Below, in pieces: positions 26,841 to 35,412 of a DNA stretch of 64,000 nt. The notes below the pieces were generated by a model. That model saw nothing but the letters and a program-made list of their open reading frames with translations, was not told the DNA's origin and ran no database searches. Origin of the DNA: Metabacillus sp. KUDC1714 (lineage in GTDB: Bacteria; Bacillota; Bacilli; Bacillales; Bacillaceae). Numbering within the stretch: the stretch's first letter is position 1; every line of letters begins with the position of its first letter. A program made the translations under genes and the position numbers. The DNA lies in the NCBI RefSeq assembly GCF_014217835.1, contig NZ_CP055263.1:4901501-4965500 (forward strand), written 5' to 3'.

Positions 26841-27845
26841 TTATTCTCCATCCTCGTTCATGACCTCTTGCTCGACACTCACTTCTTCCATGTTCTCTAA
26901 GATCCGCTTTGCCATAAGTTTATATCCTGTAGCGTTTGGGTGGAAATAATCATTAGCTAATAACTCTATGTCGGAATCAATAAATAAATCAGAAGTGGGA
27001 ATATAATTTACATTTTCAAATTCTTCAGTAACGAATTTACTCGATTCATTCCAATCGTCAACAATCGTTTGAAATTCTTCAACATCAGCAAAATAACGAT
27101 CGAATGGATTATAAAAACCAATCAAATAAATTTTTGTGTCTGGATTTAATTCATTGATCTTAGTAAAAATTACTCTTAATCTCTCAAGATATTCTGGTTT
27201 TTCTTGATTAAAAAGCTCTATATTAAGGTTCGTAAAATTGTTTCGAACAATTTTCATAATGTCGTTGGCGCCAATTGTGATGAAAACAATATCAGCCTCT
27301 TGAATGGATGTTTCAATCTCTTTCTTTTCTAGACGTTTTAATAATTGGTCTGTCCGGTTTCCTCTTTTACCATAGTTTTCGATGGTAACATTGATGTTAT
27401 TATCTTGAAACGTGTTATTTAAAATCCCGACATAACCGCCATTTTCTGTTTCGTCTCCTACACCTTGAGTGAGAGAATCACCGATTGCCACGATATTAAG
27501 ATCCTTCTCGAATAATTTGATAACCCCTTCTACGACTCCCCTAACCTTTTCCTTTATACCTTCAGATATTGTGTTACGTTTATCATTCTCGCCATTTACG
27601 ACTTCTTTCTCTTCTTTTTCTGCTATATCAATAGAAACATCTTCAACCTTTACCTTTTTTTCAGGAATTTTCTCATCTTCAGTTTTAGATTGATCTGTCA
27701 TTTCATCAGAATCTGCCGCTCCATTCATAGCAGATATTTCTTCATTTAGCTGTTTTGTTTGATAAGAATAAGAATGAAAGAAATATAGGCTAAAGCACAC
27801 TACTAGCAAACTAGCAAGAATGATCGTTAGTTTCCTTCTCCGCAT
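26841..27845 (-). CDS. Membrane-anchored SGNH/GDSL-family hydrolase (YpmR-like)
   Basis: 334 residues. An N-terminal basic stretch and membrane anchor (RRRKLTIILASLLVVCFSLY) are followed by an acidic Lys/Glu linker to about residue 110. The SGNH lipase/acylhydrolase domain then has block I IVAIGDSLTQGVGDE, the oxyanion residues G and N in GANDIM, and the catalytic Asp-His pair in DYFHPNATGY. These enzymes hydrolyse esters outside the cell; the substrate is unknown. I start at the ATG at 27845. A TTG 15 nt upstream is the other option. It is followed by a very long terminator hairpin. Confidence 0.87.
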   Translation of the reverse strand: MRRRKLTIILASLLVVCFSLYFFHSYSYQTKQLNEEISAMNGAADSDEMTDQSKTEDEKIPEKKVKVEDVSIDIAEKEEKEVVNGENDKRNTISEGIKEKVRGVVEGVIKLFEKDLNIVAIGDSLTQGVGDETENGGYVGILNNTFQDNNINVTIENYGKRGNRTDQLLKRLEKKEIETSIQEADIVFITIGANDIMKIVRNNFTNLNIELFNQEKPEYLERLRVIFTKINELNPDTKIYLIGFYNPFDRYFADVEEFQTIVDDWNESSKFVTEEFENVNYIPTSDLFIDSDIELLANDYFHPNATGYKLMAKRILENMEEVSVEQEVMNEDGE

Positions 27846-28351
27846 GTTTAACCACACCAATCGAATTATTGTATTGTTTCATTATTATAATCAATTTTCT
27901 TATTTTAACATGAATGTTAACTTATATAAAATAAGAAAACATCGTAAATTCCGTTCTTTAAATGTTTACTGACAAGTCTTTTGAACAGAAGAATATTTCT
28001 TCAGAATACAAATACCTTTTAGGAAGGATAATTGCTTTGATTTTAAATACAGATAATCGTATCCTTTCTATATCTTAGTTGAAGAGATCATATTATTCTA
28101 TTCAAAATGAGAAGTTGATTGATTCCTTAACCATTAGCAACATATCGAAACAAAAAACAGACAAGGATCCTTGGCCGTAGTTTAAACTATTGTTAATTAC
28201 GAACATTGTCATTCGGTGAGTCACCAGTGCCATTCTTATCTTCCGTTTGTGTAGATTCCAGGTAAAGATCTCTAAAAAAGATTTTGTACGATTATATTTT
28301 AAATAAAGGCTCTTTTCTAAAAGATTGTTGTTTTTGAACAAAACTGATTAG
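27846..28351. other. AT-rich intergenic region
   Basis: No supportable gene. A 79-residue minus-strand frame at 28102-28341 lacks a ribosome binding site and coding character. Confidence 0.45.
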
Positions 28352-28482
28352 GGTGATTGGAACGGATATGCGAGACTCCTGTGGGAGTAGCGGGACAGAT
28401 GAGACCCCGCAGGTGCTTCGCGCTGAGGAGGCTCATCGCCCGCCCCACGGAAAGCGAGCATCCTGGAGCGCCAATCAACCAA
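28352..28482. repeat. Bacillaceae-type interspersed repeat, GC-rich, about 130 nt
   Basis: The block is clearly richer in GC than its flanks and reads GCGAGACTCCTGTGGGAG, GTGAGACCCCGCAGG-like, GAGGAGGCTCATCGCC and CGGAAAGCGAGCATCCTGGAG. It is bounded by GATTGG and CCAATC. I recognise this text as an intergenic repeat widespread in Bacillus-group genomes. Its internal pairing (GAGACC/GGCTC, GCGGG/CCCGC) suggests a folded RNA or cruciform. It lies downstream of the TOMM operon terminator. Confidence 0.7.
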
Positions 28483-28530
28483 CCCCATACTATTTTAAAA
28501 GCAACAAAGTTTGCGAAAACAGCCTAAATA

Positions 28531-28563
28531 AAAAACGTTCCTTACAATTTTGTAAGAAACGTT
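28531..28563 (-). terminator. Terminator of the TOMM operon, repeated motif copy 2
   Basis: AACGTTCCTTAC (28534-28545) pairs with GTAAGAAACGTT (28552-28563) with one mismatch; the minus strand then reads TTTTTTATTTA. It sits 50 nt after the SagB-type stop codon and is nearly identical to the hairpin at 7928-7962. Confidence 0.7.
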
Positions 28564-28613
28564 GCAAATTTCGCTTTTCCTGTCATTTTTCTTCGACTGA
28601 GGTCTTGATTCTA

Positions 28614-30179
28614 TTAAGTATAAAGTCTTCCTATCAGCCAAGGTCGTTGTCGATAAGGGCCCATTGGGATTTGAATTAAGCTTGTTTTTCCTAGTGAATC
28701 CAAGTTGTAAATTTGATCACTTTGGTTTACATCGAAACCGAGGAGTGGGTGACCACCCATATCAAGGGCTGATGCTGCTAATAATAATCTTTGGACTAGC
28801 ATTCCCGCTTCCATTTGTTGAATTCGATATCCTCTGTAGCCAAGTGAATCTTTATCGTAATCCTTGTCACCGACAACATGCAGAGTGATAGGTACTTGCT
28901 GTAAATTTACATTACCTGAAGACATTCCAGATTGCAGTTGGAGCCGGTGGTCTCCTGGATTCAGCTGGCGCAATGCATGCTCCCTATTGTCATAATAATA
29001 AGCACCATTAGGGATTCCTTCAATATTATACAAACAAACAAATATTGAAACACGTGGCTCATATATAAGTGTTTCCTCTATGTCATTTCTGTAACGGAAA
29101 GATTCTGTTGCCTCATAAAGAAGGTAAGCAAGTTGTTGTAGACTTACTTTTCCCAAAATAAAATCCATGTCAGGTGAAAATCGCTTTCGACAAGTAGACA
29201 TGAAATCATATGAAACTCTTTTAACCGGGGGCAAAGGCACAACCATACCCTCTACAGTTCTCATCTCCTTCTCCTCGATCCATCGAAAAGGTGAAGAGTC
29301 GAGCATGGAAGCTTCATTCATTTTTAGTAACATCGGAAACTCTTTCATTTTCTTTGATCGAACGTAATGTTTAGGCTGAATAGGAGGTATTTCTTGTAAC
29401 AAGTCAGTAGCTAAGCTATTCACACCATGACGGTTCCCTGACCACATGGTTGGTTCTACAGATAGCGGGATAACTGAATATACGCTTTCTTCTTGTTCCG
29501 TAAGCCCAAGAAGATGGTTAATCGCACGATCAAGGAATTGATAGTACACCCCTGATGCAAAGCCAAAACGTTTTGCTACTTCTAATAACTGCCCAATCAG
29601 GACACCTGCATCTAACCCTTGTAGCCGGTAAGAAAAGTTATTGTACTTGAAAAAGTTTTTCCAAAACATCGTTGATACAAAAACGGTCCCAAAGCAAGAT
29701 GTAAGATCACAACGGTATCCAAGCGCATCGGTAAGATAATCATCAAAATGACCTTCACGCAATAAGACTAAGCGGTGGTGTGAGGCATCGAAATGATAAA
29801 TCCCTTCAGGTAAATCGTCAATTTTTAAATATACGTATAATTCGTTTGGATACAACGCTCCTCCCGAAGGGGCAAACCTTCTTAAGGAATGCATGATTTG
29901 AAGTTGATTCTCGGAAGAATCCATCGGGATAACATATTGACTAAATTGGGTTATTCCATACACAAGCCAAAGAAAGTAACCGATTTTGCGAAGATTTGGC
30001 TTATCAGGAACTTCCTGACCTTCCAGAGTTAGTGGTATATCCAAAGAAAGTGGTATTTCGGGTAAGTCATAGTAAAGCTTGTATGCAAGAGGGCCATCTC
30101 CCCAGTCCACTTCCCAGTTTGGAATGCTTGCCTGATCAATATCAAAATGTAAATTGTGCAGAAACTCATCAAGAATCAT
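28614..30179 (-). CDS. SagB-type FMN dehydrogenase for azole formation, tandem two-domain form
   Basis: 521 residues. Two nitroreductase-like SagB/ThcOx halves are visible. Residues about 65-260 include FLWLVYGITQFSQ, RRFAPSGGALYPNELYVYLK and GIYHFD. Residues about 330-515 include LAYLLYEATESFRYR, GAYYYDN and QQMEAGMLVQRLLLAASALD. In TOMM pathways this FMN enzyme oxidises azolines, made by the YcaO cyclodehydratase, to aromatic thiazoles or oxazoles. It is the last gene of the operon, starting 17 nt after the YcaO stop, with GGAGG before the ATG. The duplication matches dehydrogenases of heterocycloanthracin-type clusters. Confidence 0.88.
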   Translation of the reverse strand: MILDEFLHNLHFDIDQASIPNWEVDWGDGPLAYKLYYDLPEIPLSLDIPLTLEGQEVPDKPNLRKIGYFLWLVYGITQFSQYVIPMDSSENQLQIMHSLRRFAPSGGALYPNELYVYLKIDDLPEGIYHFDASHHRLVLLREGHFDDYLTDALGYRCDLTSCFGTVFVSTMFWKNFFKYNNFSYRLQGLDAGVLIGQLLEVAKRFGFASGVYYQFLDRAINHLLGLTEQEESVYSVIPLSVEPTMWSGNRHGVNSLATDLLQEIPPIQPKHYVRSKKMKEFPMLLKMNEASMLDSSPFRWIEEKEMRTVEGMVVPLPPVKRVSYDFMSTCRKRFSPDMDFILGKVSLQQLAYLLYEATESFRYRNDIEETLIYEPRVSIFVCLYNIEGIPNGAYYYDNREHALRQLNPGDHRLQLQSGMSSGNVNLQQVPITLHVVGDKDYDKDSLGYRGYRIQQMEAGMLVQRLLLAASALDMGGHPLLGFDVNQSDQIYNLDSLGKTSLIQIPMGPYRQRPWLIGRLYT

Positions 30180-30196
30180 CCTTCCAGCCTCCCTTT

Positions 30197-32149
30197 TTAT
30201 GGAAACGGGTGTGGAAGTGGATTAAGTTTTTCACGTATCAGTGATTCTGTCGTATAACCCAGTTCCAGAGGGACACGTAATATCCTTTCTAAACCTGATA
30301 CGCGCTTTAGATGATGTCCAAAGGTCATTGGCACCATCCCAGGAATCAGCACTTTTACACAATGTAATCCGTTTCGTTTGATTTCCGGTGTCGTTTGATC
30401 AATGACAATGACATCCAAGTTTACGTTCCGTAACGCTTGTAGTATGTCTTGAAGATCATCGGTAAGGTCAACATGGTTCGATCTCCACTTGAATTCCTCG
30501 TTAAACGATTTAATCGGAGAGTTATTGTTAAGTAAAAAATTTAGGCGCTCTTCTGCTTGTGGTAAGCCATACAACATGCCATGGTCATCCATCTGTTGTA
30601 CGAAGGTGGAATCATGTAACATTCGCACATATTCCTCTTTGTTTGCTTCATATTTCTCATCAAGTGTTAACATCATGCCAGCCAGCTCATGAACAGCGGT
30701 TTTCACAGCCCGCACCGGATCCAAATGAGCCCCTGCTGCACAGATTAGATTCAACCCTTTTTGCTTTCTGTTTTTTGCCAATGCTACAATGCTTGGGATT
30801 CCATGTTCCATTGTAGAGTTATATAAATAAAGGTCATATCCTCCAACTACTCTCATCCGGTCAATCATCAACAATAGTTCTTCATCTTCAGCAGAGTATG
30901 GGTCAAGACGTGGTAAAGACAATTTTGCATACCAGGTCATAAGAAACGAATCACGCTCGACCACTTCCATAATGCCGTAAAAAATGGCCTCTTCTAAACT
31001 TCCTCCTAGTGCGCATCCGTTTGAAGTTTCATAGACAAAGCCCCTTGACCCGCAACCCAAACTATAATAGGCAAGTAACTCTGGAACGAGAATTGGTCGC
31101 TCCTGTAAAAAAGAATAGCCCCATACCCATTTCATGGGACGATCAGGATCAAATTTATCAAAGGGAAAGCCCGGGTGTTGATATTGTTCTTCTTCATGTA
31201 CACCAACCAATTGAGGATTTAAGGCTTGATCTTTTATATTATGGTAACAATCATATACCACTGATCGTTTGCCGCGGGGCTTTAGACCGCAGTATCGTTC
31301 TAATCCTTCTAAAATGGCCGTTAATTCACTTACCGCGTAGGAATTTGTACGGCCGGCAGTTCCTTCATCCCCCTCAAACAAAGGTAAATTTACACTTACA
31401 TCAGCAAATGGAGGCACGAGGTTATACATCTTATCATTAAGCAGGCCAGATCGAGAATCAAGATAGTCTTTACCTAACACGTTTTTCAGATCATCTAATG
31501 AACGAGTTCGGTAACTTTCCATGCTGACTTTCGGACTTTTTTGAAGGGAAATTCGGGCTAAATCCGGTGAATCGTCAGGTATAGAACTACATACAGTACA
31601 TAGAGGGACAGGCAGGAAGGAATGCCATGAAATCTTCAATGTTTTTAGGTTGATGAAACCGAGTCTTTTCTCTGATAGAGTTTGTTTCCCTTGTATTAGC
31701 ATCTGAACCTCTGCTTTAAGGAGTTGAACCATCTGTGAAAACCCTGTACGTGATGTCCATGCTTCCTGTTGTGTTTTTCCAGAGGCCTCTAAATTTTTCT
31801 GCATCTGCCACATCTCTTTACGATGACTTCCTGTTAGGACGCGTCGTAGATCAGCACATTGAGAGCAACCTGGAATTCCAGGTTGAACCAAAGGCCCAAT
31901 AATACCTTCTCCAAATGAAACAAAGCTTCGCAGCCAAGGGGTGTTGCTTGCTCGAAACACGTCTTCTGCGATTTGATGAATAGAAGGATTCCATTCATCT
32001 TGCAGGACCAATGCCAAATCAATGGTTTCTGATTCGACTGAATCAAAATGAGTCTGGCGAACAATCAGATATTCTGAGGACAGTTCTGTACAAAAAAGGT
32101 CTGCTAACAAGCCCTCACCAACAACCAACAAAACAGCACTCACCTTCAT
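30197..32149 (-). CDS. TOMM leader-binding/YcaO cyclodehydratase fusion
   Basis: 650 residues. The first about 210 residues are an E1/ThiF-like leader-binding region with zinc-type cysteines (PGCSQCADLRR; VPLCTVCSS). From about residue 215 a YcaO domain begins (DSRSGLLNDKMYNLVPPFA). Its ATP/Mg-binding elements are TNSYAVSELTAILEGLERYC and NGCALGGSLEEAIFYGIMEV-VERDSF. The C-terminus ends LNPLPHPFP, the Pro-rich PxPxP end typical of azoline-forming YcaO enzymes. It should activate amide backbones of Cys (and Ser) in the precursor core with ATP and cyclise them. It overlaps the upstream gene by 4 nt (ATGA). Confidence 0.9.
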   Translation of the reverse strand: MKVSAVLLVVGEGLLADLFCTELSSEYLIVRQTHFDSVESETIDLALVLQDEWNPSIHQIAEDVFRASNTPWLRSFVSFGEGIIGPLVQPGIPGCSQCADLRRVLTGSHRKEMWQMQKNLEASGKTQQEAWTSRTGFSQMVQLLKAEVQMLIQGKQTLSEKRLGFINLKTLKISWHSFLPVPLCTVCSSIPDDSPDLARISLQKSPKVSMESYRTRSLDDLKNVLGKDYLDSRSGLLNDKMYNLVPPFADVSVNLPLFEGDEGTAGRTNSYAVSELTAILEGLERYCGLKPRGKRSVVYDCYHNIKDQALNPQLVGVHEEEQYQHPGFPFDKFDPDRPMKWVWGYSFLQERPILVPELLAYYSLGCGSRGFVYETSNGCALGGSLEEAIFYGIMEVVERDSFLMTWYAKLSLPRLDPYSAEDEELLLMIDRMRVVGGYDLYLYNSTMEHGIPSIVALAKNRKQKGLNLICAAGAHLDPVRAVKTAVHELAGMMLTLDEKYEANKEEYVRMLHDSTFVQQMDDHGMLYGLPQAEERLNFLLNNNSPIKSFNEEFKWRSNHVDLTDDLQDILQALRNVNLDVIVIDQTTPEIKRNGLHCVKVLIPGMVPMTFGHHLKRVSGLERILRVPLELGYTTESLIREKLNPLPHPFP

Positions 32150-34044
32150 TCCTCCTCTCGAACCACAACTCCAAATATCCCTGCTAAACCTTCTTTTAAA
32201 ATTGGTTCTGGTTCAAGTTCAAAAATGACTAGTTGCTTTCCGTTCCGATCCAATACTTCCTTAGCAGATTGCAAAAGCACAGAATGTTTCTGATCATCAC
32301 AATCAGGAATATTTATTAGTTGTGGTGCTTTTTCCTCAAGTAGCACTGATGATACAACTAAGCCTTGGGACGTTAAGGGATCTTCATGGTTTTGCAGGTT
32401 AAAAAGAGCCAGTTGCAATGCTTTTCTTAACGCAAATGTTATATTAATATCTACACTTCCATACCATCCATTTTTCGTACCAATCCATACGACAGGAAAG
32501 CCAGATACTTCCTCTCCTAATCCAATAATTGGGTCACTCTGGATCGTAGATAATGCCTTTAAATAATATCTGCATCTTTCATCTTCTACCGTACTCAACT
32601 GGACTCGAGATAGAGTAACCGTTTTGTTTGGCTGTTTTATTTTCATCACCTGTACTAAATACTTCTGTAGTCCTCGGCATACACTTTCGGTAAATGTTTC
32701 ACCTGCTCCAACTTGAACTTGTGATGGCAGATCGAGTAAGGTAGTTATTCGATTTCCATATGCTTCAATTCCAGATAAACCAGCTTCCCTTCTAGCCTCC
32801 TCGTGCGTCAGTCCTGAACAGATCATACATTTCAACAACTCAGCAGGTCCATCAGACAATGGGTCGATCGGTTGGACTCGGCACTGAGCTAACGGAAGTT
32901 GAAGCAAATCTCCCTCATCCCAAGTATGAAAAATCCCTGTTGCCTCTGATGTTAACTTGTTGAAAAAAAGAAGTAATTTGCCCGTTTCTTGTCTTTCCGA
33001 TTCTCGTTTTATTCGTGCATCATAATCGTCTACCAGTCTAACTAATGGATGTCCAGTCACAAATGGATGTGGAATGAAATTATTCCAGTTTCCTTCCAAC
33101 GTTTCTAAATCCAGTAAAAAGTATTGATTATTCTGTTCCCTTTCCGTCACTCCGGTAATGTTTTTAAACAATTCAAATACAATTAGATTGGCCAGCATAG
33201 CACCGGCTGTGGTAGAAAATTTAGAAATTTGATTTTTTTTATAAAGTTCCGATCGATGCAGTCGGCGCCATGCAGATTCCCAACAATTCTCTGAGCTTGG
33301 TAAAACGAAAGGACCCGCCATTCCAATCTGTTGTAAACACAAAGCGGGGATAAACACCTTCTTTTTTTCTCTACAAATCCTATGTAGAAGTTTTAGCTCC
33401 TCTACATTTCCCTCTTGTGACACATACAAAATATAATCAAACGGCTCCACAATCTCCTTCCAAGAAGTTAGTGAGATCTCCTCTACCTCCACCTCCGGAT
33501 CTGTTGTTCGGGCATGTGCTACGAGATCCTGCAGCCGCTGTATATTCGTCTGATTCCTATCTGTGATTAATATTTGAAACTTTGGTAACCCGGAATCAAG
33601 TAATGCTGAGACCAATGAAACAAACATAGCTCCTGAACCAATTGCCATTGCTTTTGCCTGACGATAAGTCTGAAATCGAAAGGCGGCGGACTCTACAAAA
33701 CTATCAACAAATTCAATTTGTGAAGCATACTTTTTTAGAACCTGTTCAGTCAATTGATATGGCTGGTCTCGACTTACATCTTTCACAAATCCATTTTGAT
33801 ACAATGTTTCCGCAATTTCGTACACTCGATCACGATATTGGCCCGGTAATCCGTTTGTCAAACTCTCCAAGGTGTGTTCTCCATTGAACATCGGTATCAA
33901 TTTTTCAACCCACTTATCTATCATACTGCCTTCCATACGAAACGAACTTACATTATTCCGAAAATATACACCGCTGTTGGCTTCAGGGAGAAAAAACGTG
34001 TCCCTTTTCACCTTCAGACGCATAGAAGGGTACAAATTCGTCAT
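32146..34044 (-). CDS. Putative thiazole-containing bacteriocin maturation protein (Ocin-ThiF-like)
   Basis: 632 residues. It opens with MRLKVKRDTFFLPEANSGVY and a winged-helix-like leader-recognition segment (SMIDKWVEKLIPMFNGEHTL, YQNGFVKDV). A Rossmann-like ThiF/E1 fold follows (AMAIGSGAMFVSLVSALLDS, FQILITDRN), and a C-terminal region of unknown role. This is the architecture of the partner protein found in heterocycloanthracin-type TOMM clusters, where it is thought to help present the precursor to the YcaO enzyme. The canonical ATP-binding residues of ThiF are not obvious, so an adenylating activity is unlikely. A strong AAGGAGG lies before the ATG. It is translationally coupled to the YcaO gene. 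Confidence 0.87.
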   Translation of the reverse strand: MTNLYPSMRLKVKRDTFFLPEANSGVYFRNNVSSFRMEGSMIDKWVEKLIPMFNGEHTLESLTNGLPGQYRDRVYEIAETLYQNGFVKDVSRDQPYQLTEQVLKKYASQIEFVDSFVESAAFRFQTYRQAKAMAIGSGAMFVSLVSALLDSGLPKFQILITDRNQTNIQRLQDLVAHARTTDPEVEVEEISLTSWKEIVEPFDYILYVSQEGNVEELKLLHRICREKKKVFIPALCLQQIGMAGPFVLPSSENCWESAWRRLHRSELYKKNQISKFSTTAGAMLANLIVFELFKNITGVTEREQNNQYFLLDLETLEGNWNNFIPHPFVTGHPLVRLVDDYDARIKRESERQETGKLLLFFNKLTSEATGIFHTWDEGDLLQLPLAQCRVQPIDPLSDGPAELLKCMICSGLTHEEARREAGLSGIEAYGNRITTLLDLPSQVQVGAGETFTESVCRGLQKYLVQVMKIKQPNKTVTLSRVQLSTVEDERCRYYLKALSTIQSDPIIGLGEEVSGFPVVWIGTKNGWYGSVDINITFALRKALQLALFNLQNHEDPLTSQGLVVSSVLLEEKAPQLINIPDCDDQKHSVLLQSAKEVLDRNGKQLVIFELEPEPILKEGLAGIFGVVVREEE

Positions 34045-34143
34045 ATCGATCCTCCTTAGCCGTAGCTACCAATGTGTTTCAATATACATTACTAACATCT
34101 TATGTACTGTAAATTGTCCCTTATGTTTATTTTTAATGAGAAT

Positions 34144-34169
34144 AGCCTCTACACCTAAATGTAGAGGCT
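34144..34169 (-). promoter_or_regulatory. Intercistronic hairpin between precursor gene and modification genes
   Basis: AGCCTCTAC (34144-34152) pairs perfectly with GTAGAGGCT (34161-34169) around an 8-nt loop. It lies 27 nt after the precursor stop and about 100 nt before the ThiF-like start. The T-run is poor, so it fits a leaky terminator or mRNA stabiliser giving more precursor than enzyme. Confidence 0.6.
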
Positions 34170-34195
34170 TGCCGTAATTCTTTACGAAACTTATT

Positions 34196-34516
34196 CTATC
34201 TGCCTCCGCAGCGACCTCCGCCGCCACAACGATTACCGTCACTACAACGGCCTCCACCACCGCAACGGCCACCGCCACAACGACCTCCACCACCACAGCG
34301 ACCGCTGCAATTATGGCAGTTGAAACAGCTAAAACAACTGTAACAGCTGTAACAGCTGTAACAACTAAAGCAGCTAAAACAGCGAAGAATACTTCCGATA
34401 CCAAAGTAAAGCCTTTCATCATCATTATAGTATTGGTTTGGGTCATAAGGTACGGCCTGAGTAGCTTGATAATCTCCGAGATTTAACTTCTGGAGATCAT
34501 GTTGAAAGTCATTCAT
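34196..34516 (-). CDS. Heterocycloanthracin/sonorensin-type TOMM precursor peptide
   Basis: 106 residues. The leader (1-45) is MNDFQHDLQKLNLGDYQATQ then AVPYDPNQYY, of the type seen in heterocycloanthracin/sonorensin precursors. The core starts at C46. Cysteines 46, 49, 52, 55, 58, 61, 64, 67 and 70 are spaced exactly three apart in (F/Y)SC, FNC and HNC units. Six more (74, 80, 84, 91, 97, 103) sit in an Arg-Cys-Gly tail such as GRCGGGGRCGGGRCG. Six Ser-Cys pairs could give adjacent oxazole-thiazole rings. AGGAGG lies 9 nt before the ATG at 34516. It is first in the operon with its modifying enzymes. No immunity or export gene is adjacent. Confidence 0.88.
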   Translation of the reverse strand: MNDFQHDLQKLNLGDYQATQAVPYDPNQYYNDDERLYFGIGSILRCFSCFSCYSCYSCYSCFSCFNCHNCSGRCGGGGRCGGGRCGGGGRCSDGNRCGGGGRCGGR

Positions 34517-34585
34517 TCATTAAAACCTCCTAAATATACTTACCTGGAAACCAGTGACAGGAAACGAACATGTAAATTCAAACTG

Positions 34586-34613
34586 AGTTTATCGTAGATA
34601 AATACTTCTTCAA
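34586..34613 (-). promoter_or_regulatory. Possible sigma-A promoter for the TOMM operon
   Basis: On the minus strand TTGAAG (34613-34608) and TAAACT (34591-34586) are 16 nt apart, each matching 4 of 6 consensus positions. They lie about 70 nt upstream of the precursor start. The match is weak. Confidence 0.3.
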
Positions 34614-34741
34614 CAAATTATGTAAATTTGGTGGGTATTGTTACTGGTAAAAAAGCCTATTTATTTAAATTTTAGATATACAGATTAAGAGTTTTTTAAA
34701 TAAAGGGGATTGGGGAGTGTACTTTAATGAATAATATTTTC

Positions 34742-34789
34742 ATAAATAAAGAGAACGCAAGGATTTATCCAAGCGTCCTCTTTATTTAT
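34742..34789. terminator. Strong hairpin terminator between SDR pseudogene and TOMM region
   Basis: ATAAATAAAGAG (34742-34753) pairs with CTCTTTATTTAT (34778-34789), and the loop holds further pairs ACGC/GCGT and GGAT/ATCC. It ends the minus-strand TRAP/SDR operon and insulates the TOMM operon. Confidence 0.78.
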
Positions 34790-34849
34790 CGTAAGGTAGG
34801 AACTGCCATTATGTACAAAATTTTGTTAAAGCGCCCTTTAATCGTCAAA

Positions 34850-35391
34850 CTAGCTCATTAACTGTCCGCCATTAACCTCTATTATTTCTCCAGTTATATA
34901 ATTAGCATGTTTTGATGCTAAAAATAAAATAGAACCTACAGTCTCTTCAGGGGTTCCTTCTCTTCCCATTGGAATCTGTTCCACCATTTTTGCCCTTTGT
35001 TCTAATGTAGAATACTTGTCATGGAATGGGGTTGAAATTACTCCCGGAGCAATTGCATTAACCAAAATATTATATTCAATTAAATCTTTAGCTAAACCTT
35101 TTGTTAATGTGCTTACTCCACCTTTTGATGCTGCATATGCAATACTACCTACTCCCCCTCCATTTTTTGCCGCGATAGAAGTAATATTAATAATTCTACC
35201 TTTTCCATGCTTTTTCATAAGAGGAAGCACTGCTTTCGTTACGAGATATACAGATATTGTGCCTTATCAATGTTATGGTTTGCATGAACAATAACATCTG
35301 CTCCGTTTTCAGAAAATTCTAAAGCTGCAGCTCTTCCGATACCTGTGCTGCTTCCAGTAATCCATATAACTTGACCTTTAAATGAATCCAC
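34850..35391 (-). pseudogene. Short-chain dehydrogenase/reductase, internal deletion and frameshift
   Basis: The 5' part, from a GTG at 35391 after AGAGGTG, encodes VDSFKGQVIWITGSSTGIGR with the SDR cofactor motif (TGxxxGIG). It runs to HNIDKAQYLYIS and a stop. The 3' part (34850-35230) is in another frame and encodes GRIINITSIAAKNGG, the active site Y-x-x-x-K (YAASK) and the C-terminus EVNGGQLMS. About 70 central residues including the NAG motif are missing. It is the last gene of the TRAP operon and would have supplied a dehydrogenase for the imported acid. The 126-residue 3' frame alone cannot be a working SDR. Confidence 0.82.
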
Positions 35392-35412
35392 AGTAACACC
35401 TCTTTTATCTTA

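Noticed and set aside
28353..28679. 108-residue frame across the GC-rich repeat
   Set aside because: It spans a non-coding interspersed repeat and runs into the antisense of the SagB gene; composition is not protein-like.
34066..34446. 126-residue Val/Ala-rich frame overlapping the TOMM precursor
   Set aside because: It is the shifted reading of the repetitive Cys codons of the precursor gene. The precursor frame has the ribosome binding site and the family leader.
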